A DNA stretch of 8,323 nucleotides from Bifidobacteriaceae bacterium (GCA_031268115.1 JAIRXV010000335.1:1-8323), one strand, 5' to 3'; counted from the stretch's first letter, positions 1 to 7,814 are shown. Notes: generated from the sequence alone by a model not told the origin. Numbers and translations: made by a program.

Positions 1-3000
1 GTGATCGGCTACCCGATCACACCGTCCACGGAGATCTCCGAGACCTTCGAGGCGGCCCGTGCGGAGGGCCAACTCAATGTGTGGGGTAAGCATCCGTACT
101 TCGTGGAGGCCGAAGGCGAGCACTCCGCCCAGTCAGGTGCCCTGGGCGCGGCGCTGACCGGCGGTGACTACATCTCCAACGCGTCGTCCTCGCAGGGCAT
201 CTTGTATGCGTTGGAGTCCCACTACGTGACCGCTGGCAAGAAAATCGGCGGGTTTGTGCTCCAGGTGGCGGCCCGGGTGGTTACCAAGCATTCCTTGAAC
301 GTTATGGCCGGTCACGACGATATCTATGCGTTGTTGCCCGCTGGCTACACCGTCTTGTTCGGCTCTAATCCGCAAGAGGCCGCGGATCTTGCCGCGATCT
401 CCTACCGGACGTCGGCCGAGACCCTGATCCCCGTCGCGAACACGATGGACGGGTTTGCGACCAGCCACGTGATGAGCGAGGTGTTGCTGCCGGAGCCGGC
501 CCTATTGAAGGAGTATCTCGGCGATCCGTCCGGCCGTATGGCCTGCCCCACCGTGGCCCAAGAGGTGCTGTTCGGCGCCAAAGGCCGTATCTACCAGCTG
601 AACCGCTATCTCGACCGCCACGCCGACGACTTTGAGGCCCCAGATCTGGTGGCCCTGCGCGCACACCTCGCCTCCATGGAATCCGCAGTTGAAGCGGACG
701 ATGCCGGCGCTTTGGTCGATGAGACCGCCGTCTGGGTGCCGCAGGACTTGCGTTCGCAGTGGCGCCGGGCCTGGTTGGGTGCGTGGGCCAAGGGCACCCG
801 GCAGCGGGTCCCGGCCTTGGTGGACCCGAACAATCCGGGTTTGACCGGGCCAGTCCAGAATCAGCCCGATTTCCAGGCCGGTTCCGTGGATCACCGAACC
901 CACTTCGCCAACGCGGTACCCGGCCTGGTGCGCGGCGCGATGGCGGACTACTCGCAGTTGACGGGCCGCGACTACGCCCCGGTCATGGCGTACGACACCG
1001 AAGACGCGGACTATGTCATGGTGGGCCTTGGGTCGATCACCGATGACGTGCGGGCCGTGATTCCCCACCTTCGCGCCCAAGGCCTCAAGGTGGGCGTAGT
1101 CTCGATCAAGCTGCTCCAGCCGTTCCCTGAGGCTGAGTTCGTGGCGGCGCTCGGGCAGGCCAAAGCCATCACGGTCTTGGAGCGCTCCGACGACACGGCG
1201 CTGACCCGCCTGGTCACGCAGGCGTTGTTCCGGGCTCGTTCCAATGCCGAAGCCACCGCCGCGGGCACCGCCGACCCCTACCCGGGCATCCCCCCGCTGC
1301 CCGTTAGTCCCCACCTGACCACAGCGATCTTCGGCCTAGGCGGCCACGATGTCCAGCCACGTCACCTCGTGGCCGCGTTCCACGCCATGGCCGCCCCAGC
1401 ACCGGCGCCGCTCATCTACCTCGGTTCACAGTTCTTCTCCCCGAATCCGAAGGAGACGATGGCGGACCTCCAGGAACGTATGCGCGCCGCCTACCCGGAA
1501 ACTGAAGCGATGGCCTTGACCACTGAGGACAACCCCGAGCTGTTGCCGCCGGGTTCGCTGCGCATACGTTTCCATTCGGTGGGTGGATATGGAACGGTCG
1601 CCACAGGCAAGCTCTTGACAGACATCCTGGCCGGCGTATTAGGTCTGCACTCGAAATCGGCACCGAAATACGGCTCGGAAAAATCCGGCGCCGCCACGAA
1701 CTACTACATCACACTGTCCCCAGAACCCGTGTTGTTGACCAACGCCGAATTGGAAGATGTCGACGTGGTTATGGCCCCCGATCATCAGGTGTTTATTCAC
1801 ACGAACCCGCTCAAAGGTCTCAAGGACGGCGGCACGTTCATCCTTCAGTCCGATAAAGCACCCATCGATGTGTGGCGTTCGCTGCCCGCTCACGCACGGC
1901 GCGCCATTGTGGAACGCAATATCCGCTTCTTCGCGATCGATGCCTTTTCGGTCGCGCGCAAACACGCCCCGACACCTGAGCTTGAAACCAGGATGATGGG
2001 AATCGCGTTTATTGGGGCCGTCATCGGACACGTGGATCAGATCTCTCAGGGCGCGTCGCAAGAGTCGGTGGACGCAAAAGTCCGAGACCAAATCACGGCG
2101 AAATTCGGCCGTAAGGGCGAGGCCGTCGTTGAAGGCAACATGTCGGTCATCCGGGACGGCATGACCGCCACGCTTCAGGTAAACTATCGCGACCCGTCCT
2201 TCGAAGAGGCTCTGACCCGCCCCGCTGGCCGCACGGCGGCACGCACCGTGGCCCTGTCTGCGGCGATGTGTCCCGCGGCCGCGGCGCCCAGGCCCACGGC
2301 ATTGTTCGATCCTGAGTACTACGAGGACTTGGCGGCGCGCCCATTCCGCGAGGGAACAATCGGTGAGGCGCCCGTTCTGCCGGGTTCGGGAATGTTCATC
2401 CCGTCCGGTTCGGGCGCCGCCAAAGATAAGGGCATCTTCCGCCGTACCGTGCCGGTATTCGATCCCGCCCGCTGCACCGGCTGCCTCGAATGCGGGATCG
2501 TGTGCCCCGATACCGCGATCCCCGTAACGGTCCACGAGTTCCACGATCTGCTGCGGGCCGCCATCGACGCAGCGGATATTCCTGCGGCCCAGCGCGACGC
2601 CATCGTCCCCTACGTGCATCCGTGGGCGGAGAAGTGCCGTGGCCTGTACCGCAATTCCAAGGCGGCGAACCTCCGTCTTGGAGAGGTCGCCGTTCAAGCC
2701 GCCGAAGAATTTGCCGAAGTCCGCGCGATAGCTCGCAACCTCGACGTTATAGCCGCATCGCTGGCCGCCTTCCCAGCGGCCCGCACCCGGCCATTCTTCG
2801 ATGCCATGGAAAAGTCGGAGCCTGGGGCGGGTGGGCTGTTCTCAGCCGTCGTGGACCCATGGAAGTGCACCGGCTGCCTGCAATGCGTGGATGTATGCGG
2901 CCCGAGCGCTCTGACACCCGCCGAACAGAACGGTTCCCTCGTTGAGGATCTAGAGGCCCGTTTCGAGCGGCTTGGCAATCTGCCCGCCACCGCGAAGCGT

Positions 3001-4944
3001 TTCACCGCCGACGCCACGGCCGCAGATGGCGATCTTAAGCGGATCATTCTCGACCGAAAGACCTACTACGCGATGGCCGGTGGCCACGGCGCCTGCCGCG
3101 GCTGCGGGGAAGTCACGTCACTCCGGCTGCTGACCTCGCTGAACCGTGCCCTGGTCGAGCCTCGGCGGCGCCAACACCTGAAGGACCTGGACGGCATCGT
3201 CCAGCAGTTGCGCGCCAAACTGGACCAACTTCCGGGGAGCGCCGATCCGGCCCGCCGCGCCCGTATCGAGGCGACCATCGCCGAGTTGGAACACCGCCAA
3301 TACCTGTACGAGGGCGGCCCCACCGGCGATGGCCCGGCGCCCACCGTGATCGCGAACTCGACGGGCTGCTCCAGCGTGTACGCCTCGACCATGCCGTTCA
3401 GCCCCTACATCGACCCGTGGGTCAATTCCCTGTTCCAGGACGCTCAAGCGCTCGCGGTGGGTATCTATGAGGGGATCGCGGCGGACTTGGCGGGCGAGGT
3501 CAAGGCGCTGCGCACCGCCCGCAAGGAGTTGGCGGATGCCTATGATCCGGCGGTTGACGATGTGGTCGCCAAGACGCTGGCCTGGCGGGATTTCACGCCC
3601 GAGGAAAGGGCCTTGGCGCCCACCGTCATGACCGTTTCGGGCGATGGCGCCGCGTACGACATCGGGTTTGGTGCCCTCAGCCGTGTGCTGGCAGGCGGAA
3701 CCCCGATCAAGTCGGTGATCCTGGATACGGGCGCCTACTCCAATACGGGCGGCCAGGCCTCGACGGCCAGTTTCACCGGCCAGGACGCGGATTTGGCGCG
3801 CTACGGCCGGGCGCACGCCGGCAAGAAGGAACAGCGCAAGGAGCTCGGGCTGCTCGCGATGTTCCACCCGCACACGTTTGTTGCCACGACATCGACCGCC
3901 CTTCATGCCCACTTCCTGCGCGCGGCGGCCGATTTGCTGGCCTTCGATCAGGGTGCGGCCGTGATGGAGGTTTACACGCCGTGCGGCACGGAGAACGGCC
4001 TGCCGGAGGACCTGTCCAACGCCCACTCGCGGCTCGCGGTGCTTAGCCGCATGAGCCCAGTCTTTGTCCACGATCCACGCCGGGGGGAAAGCCTGCCCGA
4101 ACGCCTCAGCCTGGAAGGCAACCCGGATCTGGATAAACCGTGGACCACCACCACGATCACCTATGTGGACGATGACGGCACCACCCAACTCCTGCAAACC
4201 CCCTTGACGCCGGCGGAGTTCGCGATGGGGGAGGTTCGGTTCGCGAAGCAGTTCAAGCGGCTCGCCGCCGATCACGAGGCGGCCGGGGTCCCGATCGCCG
4301 AATACGTGGAACTGAACGCATCCGAACGCCAGGGCAAGGTCCCGTACATCTTGGCCACCGACCGCAAGAACCGGCTGTTCAAGGTGGCCTGCTCGCCCGC
4401 CATCGTCGCCTTGGTTGAGGACCGCCAACACCACTGGGCGACGTTGCGGTTCCTCGCAGGGCTCGGCCAAGCCGAGCTGGAAGCCGGGCACCGCACGGAG
4501 TTGGAGCGGCTGGCCGCGCAGTACGCCGAAGCGCAGGCCGCGCGCGAATCCTCACTCGATGCGATTGCGGCGGCGATGGCGGAGCTGGCCTCCTCCAGTT
4601 CGGCGGCGGCCGTAGCGCCGGCCGGGTTGGGTGGCGCGCTTGGGGCGGTGGGGGCGCTTGCAGGCGGGGGCGCAGCGCCCGCCGATTCGCCTGCTCCCAG
4701 TGGCGGGGGCGGCGGTCAGCCCATCTGGCTGGACCCGGCCGATGAGCCGAAGTGCAACGATTGCGCCACCTGCTATCAGGAACTGCCGCAGCTCTTTGAG
4801 AAGGCGACGATTGTGGTGGACGGCCAGCCCCAGACCGTCGGCCGCATGAAGCCCGGGGCGCTGGACGGTTTCGAGGTCACTCCGGAGATCGCCAAGCGGA
4901 TCGCCCGGGTCAGGGCCACGTGCGATGCGGAGATCATCCAGTGA
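1..4944 (+). CDS. Giant fused 2-oxoacid:ferredoxin oxidoreductase (PFOR superfamily) with C-terminal ferredoxin-like domain, 5'-partial
   Basis: This TPP and iron-sulfur enzyme is predicted to oxidise a 2-oxo acid with CoA to an acyl-CoA and to pass electrons to ferredoxin in the cytoplasm. Residues are counted from base 1. The POR alpha motif GYPITPST is at 3-10 and domain II at about 280-440. The gamma domain begins near 521 (FHSVGGYGTV). Two 4Fe-4S motifs use C825/828/831/835 and C956/959/962/966. The TPP beta domain has CRGC at 1032-1035, TGCSS with C1123, GDG at 1214-1216, YSNTGG at 1246-1251 and C1328, matching the proximal-cluster cysteines and TPP site of PFOR. A helical stretch (about 1490-1530), a low-complexity linker (1530-1574) and a one-cluster ferredoxin-like domain (C1585, C1588, C1591, C1641) follow. 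Classical PFOR is about 1200 residues and has some 25 residues before YPITPS, so base 1 is probably an internal valine codon and the true start lies upstream. The superfamily is certain. The substrate is not, because the usual substrate arginine is missing. The gene overlaps the Nfn-like gene by 4 bases. Confidence 0.93.
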   Translation: MIGYPITPSTEISETFEAARAEGQLNVWGKHPYFVEAEGEHSAQSGALGAALTGGDYISNASSSQGILYALESHYVTAGKKIGGFVLQVAARVVTKHSLNVMAGHDDIYALLPAGYTVLFGSNPQEAADLAAISYRTSAETLIPVANTMDGFATSHVMSEVLLPEPALLKEYLGDPSGRMACPTVAQEVLFGAKGRIYQLNRYLDRHADDFEAPDLVALRAHLASMESAVEADDAGALVDETAVWVPQDLRSQWRRAWLGAWAKGTRQRVPALVDPNNPGLTGPVQNQPDFQAGSVDHRTHFANAVPGLVRGAMADYSQLTGRDYAPVMAYDTEDADYVMVGLGSITDDVRAVIPHLRAQGLKVGVVSIKLLQPFPEAEFVAALGQAKAITVLERSDDTALTRLVTQALFRARSNAEATAAGTADPYPGIPPLPVSPHLTTAIFGLGGHDVQPRHLVAAFHAMAAPAPAPLIYLGSQFFSPNPKETMADLQERMRAAYPETEAMALTTEDNPELLPPGSLRIRFHSVGGYGTVATGKLLTDILAGVLGLHSKSAPKYGSEKSGAATNYYITLSPEPVLLTNAELEDVDVVMAPDHQVFIHTNPLKGLKDGGTFILQSDKAPIDVWRSLPAHARRAIVERNIRFFAIDAFSVARKHAPTPELETRMMGIAFIGAVIGHVDQISQGASQESVDAKVRDQITAKFGRKGEAVVEGNMSVIRDGMTATLQVNYRDPSFEEALTRPAGRTAARTVALSAAMCPAAAAPRPTALFDPEYYEDLAARPFREGTIGEAPVLPGSGMFIPSGSGAAKDKGIFRRTVPVFDPARCTGCLECGIVCPDTAIPVTVHEFHDLLRAAIDAADIPAAQRDAIVPYVHPWAEKCRGLYRNSKAANLRLGEVAVQAAEEFAEVRAIARNLDVIAASLAAFPAARTRPFFDAMEKSEPGAGGLFSAVVDPWKCTGCLQCVDVCGPSALTPAEQNGSLVEDLEARFERLGNLPATAKRFTADATAADGDLKRIILDRKTYYAMAGGHGACRGCGEVTSLRLLTSLNRALVEPRRRQHLKDLDGIVQQLRAKLDQLPGSADPARRARIEATIAELEHRQYLYEGGPTGDGPAPTVIANSTGCSSVYASTMPFSPYIDPWVNSLFQDAQALAVGIYEGIAADLAGEVKALRTARKELADAYDPAVDDVVAKTLAWRDFTPEERALAPTVMTVSGDGAAYDIGFGALSRVLAGGTPIKSVILDTGAYSNTGGQASTASFTGQDADLARYGRAHAGKKEQRKELGLLAMFHPHTFVATTSTALHAHFLRAAADLLAFDQGAAVMEVYTPCGTENGLPEDLSNAHSRLAVLSRMSPVFVHDPRRGESLPERLSLEGNPDLDKPWTTTTITYVDDDGTTQLLQTPLTPAEFAMGEVRFAKQFKRLAADHEAAGVPIAEYVELNASERQGKVPYILATDRKNRLFKVACSPAIVALVEDRQHHWATLRFLAGLGQAELEAGHRTELERLAAQYAEAQAARESSLDAIAAAMAELASSSSAAAVAPAGLGGALGAVGALAGGGAAPADSPAPSGGGGGQPIWLDPADEPKCNDCATCYQELPQLFEKATIVVDGQPQTVGRMKPGALDGFEVTPEIAKRIARVRATCDAEIIQ
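4588..4722 (+). other. Low-complexity Ala/Gly/Ser/Pro linker in the PFOR-like protein
   Basis: Residues 1530-1574 run from a serine block (SSSS) through Ala/Gly-rich sequence to PAPSGGGGG, with no charged residue except one Asp. The segment joins a charged, probably helical stretch (about 1490-1530) to the terminal ferredoxin-like domain. It resembles the flexible tethers that let lipoyl or biotinyl domains swing in other multienzymes. That role here is inferred from composition only. Confidence 0.75.
4723..4941 (+). other. Terminal one-cluster ferredoxin-like domain of the PFOR-like protein
   Basis: Residues 1575-1647 contain C-x2-C-x2-C (C1585, C1588, C1591), followed by YQELPQLFE and then a lone C1641 in RATCDAEII. 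This spacing and the surrounding residues match single-cluster bacterial ferredoxins, where three clustered cysteines are followed about 40-50 residues later by CP near the C-terminus. Here the residue after the last cysteine is Asp instead of Pro. The domain probably holds one [4Fe-4S] cluster and may carry electrons out of the enzyme. The cluster type is inferred. Confidence 0.7.
4929..4932 (+). promoter_or_regulatory. Ribosome binding site deciding the start of the Nfn fusion gene
   Basis: GGAG lies 8 bases before the GTG at 4941, inside the last codons of the PFOR-like gene. The GTG overlaps the upstream TGA stop as GTGA. This pair is preferred over an in-frame GTG at 4920, which would add seven residues and has no comparable site. 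The overlap predicts translational coupling and similar amounts of the two proteins. Confidence 0.7.
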
Positions 4945-7814
4945 CTGCGACCATCGAGCCTGGGGCCGTGGGCGCGGGACCGGCGGGACCGGCGGGCCAC
5001 GAGGATATCCGGCGGTGGATGGGCGCCCGCAGCGCGCTGGGCGCCACCCGTGAACAGGTCGATTCCCTGGCCGAGGCGCCGGCTGTGGCGAATTTCCACC
5101 AGAAGCTCGGCCTATTGGAGCGCCGGCTGGCCGCGGATCCCCGAGCCTTCCGGGATCTGTTTATCGCGGACGGAATGGCGGCCGTAGCCGCCGAATTCCG
5201 GGCGGGCGAACTAGGCGCCGGGTTTACGGCGCAATTGTGGGACATGTTGTTGCGCGAGGACGATATGTCCACGGTGCTGCTGCGGTTCCTGTGGAACCTG
5301 CCGTTGGGCAAGAAGCGCGTGTTCATCCGGGCGCTCGATACGCACCTATCCGAGCGCTATCCGGTGTTGCGCGGGTTGAGCGATAACTGGCCGGCCGGGA
5401 ATACCATTCCGCCGTATATCCGCACTCCAGAGGCTCGGTCCACGGATTTCGACCTGGTGAACAAGGGCTACCTCGGCTATATGGATTTGGGGTATACGGT
5501 CCGCGAGGTTGAATTGTTGGTGTGGCTGGAGGCGCTGCGGGACAAACAATGTGCCGAATCCCCGTGTGAACTGGGTGTGTTCCTCGCCGATCACCGCGAA
5601 CCCAAGGGCGGCTGCCCAGTCAAGATCCATATCCCGCAGATGTTCGAGTTGATTGGCGAGGGCAAGTTCTCCGAAGCGTTGGAAATGCTGGAAGCGTCCA
5701 ATCCGCTGCCCAATGTGACCGGCCGAGTCTGCCCCCAGGAACTCCAATGCCAAGGGGTGTGCATCCACAAGACCGCGATGTCGATTGGGCAGGTGGAGTG
5801 GTTCTTGGCCGAGCACGAGAAAGTGGTGGACCCCGAGGCGCCCGTGAGGCGTTTCGCGGGCACCCCCGACCCGTGGAAGGCGGCAGTCAAACCGCCGGTT
5901 GGCGTGGTCGGTTCCGGCCCATCGGGCATGATCAGCGCGTATCTGCTGGCCGCCGACGGTTTCCCGGTGACAGTCTTCGAGGCGTTCCACGAACTGGGCG
6001 GTGTGCTGCGCTACGGCATTCCAGAATTCCGTCTCCCCAATCAGCTGATCGATGATGTGGTGGGCAAGATTCGGTTGTTGGGCGGACGGTTCGTCACCAA
6101 TTTCGTGGTCGGAAAGACCGCCACAATCGCAGAATTGCACGATGCCGGATTCTGGAAGATCTTTGTCGGCACCGGGGCCGGTCTACCGCGCTTCATGAAC
6201 GTGCCCGGCGAGCATCTGTTGAACGTGATGTCGGCCAACGAGTTCCTCACCCGGGTCAACTTGATGCGCGCCGCCGATCCCGCCCATGAGACGCCGTTGC
6301 CGGAGGTCAGGGATAGGGAAGTGCTCGTCATCGGCGGCGGCAACACGGCGATGGACGCCGCCCGCACGGCCAAACGGCTCGGCGGGAACGTGACGATTGT
6401 CTACCGGCGCACCCGATCCGAGATGCCAGCCCGCGTTGAAGAGCTGGAGCACGCCCTGGAGGAAGGTATCGATCTGGCGGTGCTGCGTTCGCCGTCCGAG
6501 TTCCTGGGCGATGGGCAAACCGGCTTTGTCGCCGGGGCAACCCTGGAGGTCATGGAGCTGGGCTCGCCGGACGATTCGGGGCGGCGCCGCCCCGTGGCCA
6601 CCGGTCAGACCGAATCCGTGGAGGCCGATCTGGTGATCATGGCGCTTGGGAACGCCGCCAACCCGATCATCAAGGATTCCGAGCCCCGCCTGGAGGTTTC
6701 CCGCTGGGGAACCCTCAACCTGGCGCGGCCCGGCAGCCAAGCGACCACCCTGGATGGGGTGTATTCGGGGGGCGATGCGGCGCGCGGCGGTTCGACCGCG
6801 ATCCGCGCCGCCGGCGATGGCCAAGCGGCGGCCCGCGAAATCCTGGGATCCGTGGACCTCGAACCCGACCGGATCGCGGCGATGGTGGCGGGGGCGCTGG
6901 CCTACACCGATACGAGTGCGGCGAGGGCCGTCATCGTCCGCAAGAACCGCCTGTCCGAGGGCATCGAAGAGCTGGTAATCCATGCTCCCGCCATTGCCCG
7001 CTCCGCGCGCGCGGGGCAATTCGTGCGGGTGCTGCCCACGCCCGATGGCGAACTCATTCCGCTGACGCTGGCGGACTGGGACGAGCGCGAGGGGACCGTG
7101 ACGCTGGTGGTGCAGGGGATGGGGACCAGCTCCATTGGGATCAACAAGATGTCCGCGGGCGATGCGCTGGCGGGGATCGCGGGACCGCTGGGGCAGCCGA
7201 GCGACCTGCACCGGTACGGGCCAGGCCAGACCGTGGTGTTCACCGCTGGCGGGCTCGGGCTGCCGCCGGTGTATCCGATCATGCGAGAACACCTGCGGCT
7301 CGGCAATCACGTCACGCTGATTTCCGGGTTCCGCTCCGCCGAATTGATGTTCTGGGACCAGCCCGATGAGCGCGTGGGGCGTTTGCAAGCCGAATTCGGG
7401 GACCAATTGGAGGTGATCTACGCCACAAACGATGGATCCTTCGGGGTCAAAGGATTTGTGACCACGCCGCTTGAGGAAATGCTGGAAGCGGAGAAGGCCG
7501 GTACGGCTGGGCGGGCCGTCGCCGAGGTTGTGACCATCGGTCCGCCGTTGATGATGCGAGCGGTTTCGGATTTGACCGCGAAATATGGCACACCCTGTGT
7601 GGCATCGTTGAACTCGATCATGGTGGATGCCACCGGAATGTGCGGGGCGTGCATGGTGCCAGTGATCCTGGACGGCAAACTGGTCCGCAAACACGCCTGC
7701 ATCGACGGCCCCGAGATTGAAGCGCACATCATTGACTGGGACAAGTTCTTGCCCCGGTTTGGGCTTTTCCGCAAACAAGAACAAGCTAGCCGCGCGCGCC
7801 ACGGACTGGGTTGA
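4941..7814 (+). CDS. Single-chain NfnB-NfnA fusion: NADH-dependent ferredoxin:NADP+ oxidoreductase-like flavoprotein
   Basis: Of 957 residues, about 1-190 are unrecognised, mostly helical. Residues 195-295 form the GltD/DPD/NfnB-type iron-sulfur domain, with C204, C209, C225, C264 (GRVCP), C270, C274 and E286. The NfnB flavoprotein follows: FAD motif GSGPSG at 324-329, LGGVLRYGIPEFRLP, NADP(H) motif GGGNTAMD at 465-472, VYRRTRSEMPA, and the closing FAD motif YSGGDA at 608-613. An NfnA/PyrK-type module occupies about 657-945. It has GQFV and IPLTLAD (flavin), GPLGQP, FTAGGLGLPPVYPI (NAD-type nucleotide) and a [2Fe-2S] site with D896, C901, C904 and C920, ending DGPEIEAHIIDWD. In Nfn the two subunits bifurcate or confurcate electrons between NADPH, NAD+ and ferredoxin. 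The adjacent PFOR-like enzyme fits a ferredoxin source. A plain glutamate synthase small subunit is unlikely because the NfnA half is present. Family assignment is strong; bifurcation itself is inferred. No signal peptide or membrane segment is seen. Confidence 0.92.
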   Translation: MTATIEPGAVGAGPAGPAGHEDIRRWMGARSALGATREQVDSLAEAPAVANFHQKLGLLERRLAADPRAFRDLFIADGMAAVAAEFRAGELGAGFTAQLWDMLLREDDMSTVLLRFLWNLPLGKKRVFIRALDTHLSERYPVLRGLSDNWPAGNTIPPYIRTPEARSTDFDLVNKGYLGYMDLGYTVREVELLVWLEALRDKQCAESPCELGVFLADHREPKGGCPVKIHIPQMFELIGEGKFSEALEMLEASNPLPNVTGRVCPQELQCQGVCIHKTAMSIGQVEWFLAEHEKVVDPEAPVRRFAGTPDPWKAAVKPPVGVVGSGPSGMISAYLLAADGFPVTVFEAFHELGGVLRYGIPEFRLPNQLIDDVVGKIRLLGGRFVTNFVVGKTATIAELHDAGFWKIFVGTGAGLPRFMNVPGEHLLNVMSANEFLTRVNLMRAADPAHETPLPEVRDREVLVIGGGNTAMDAARTAKRLGGNVTIVYRRTRSEMPARVEELEHALEEGIDLAVLRSPSEFLGDGQTGFVAGATLEVMELGSPDDSGRRRPVATGQTESVEADLVIMALGNAANPIIKDSEPRLEVSRWGTLNLARPGSQATTLDGVYSGGDAARGGSTAIRAAGDGQAAAREILGSVDLEPDRIAAMVAGALAYTDTSAARAVIVRKNRLSEGIEELVIHAPAIARSARAGQFVRVLPTPDGELIPLTLADWDEREGTVTLVVQGMGTSSIGINKMSAGDALAGIAGPLGQPSDLHRYGPGQTVVFTAGGLGLPPVYPIMREHLRLGNHVTLISGFRSAELMFWDQPDERVGRLQAEFGDQLEVIYATNDGSFGVKGFVTTPLEEMLEAEKAGTAGRAVAEVVTIGPPLMMRAVSDLTAKYGTPCVASLNSIMVDATGMCGACMVPVILDGKLVRKHACIDGPEIEAHIIDWDKFLPRFGLFRKQEQASRARHGLG
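4976..4998 (+). repeat. Short tandem repeat near the start of the Nfn fusion gene
   Basis: The 9-base unit GGGACCGGC occurs twice (4976-4984 and 4985-4993), followed by a partial third copy. It encodes a Gly-Pro-Ala run at about residues 13-19, just ahead of the first predicted helix. It looks like a disordered N-terminal tail whose length could vary between strains by unit slippage in frame. Confidence 0.55.

Noticed and set aside
502..1314. Antisense open frame (270 codons) on the minus strand
   Set aside because: It is opposite the PFOR N-terminal and second domains; low-complexity Gly/Arg/Val sequence without motifs.
1639..2697. Antisense open frame (352 codons) on the minus strand
   Set aside because: It is opposite the gamma and iron-sulfur domains and has no recognisable family.
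3118..4491. Long antisense open frame (457 codons) on the minus strand
   Set aside because: It is opposite the conserved TPP domain of the PFOR-like gene, with no domain or start signal; a codon-bias shadow.
5550..6840. Glutamate synthase small subunit (GltD) as the function of the second gene
   Set aside because: The FAD and iron-sulfur domains are shared with GltD, but no large subunit is adjacent and an NfnA half with an Asp/3-Cys [2Fe-2S] motif is fused on, which points to Nfn.
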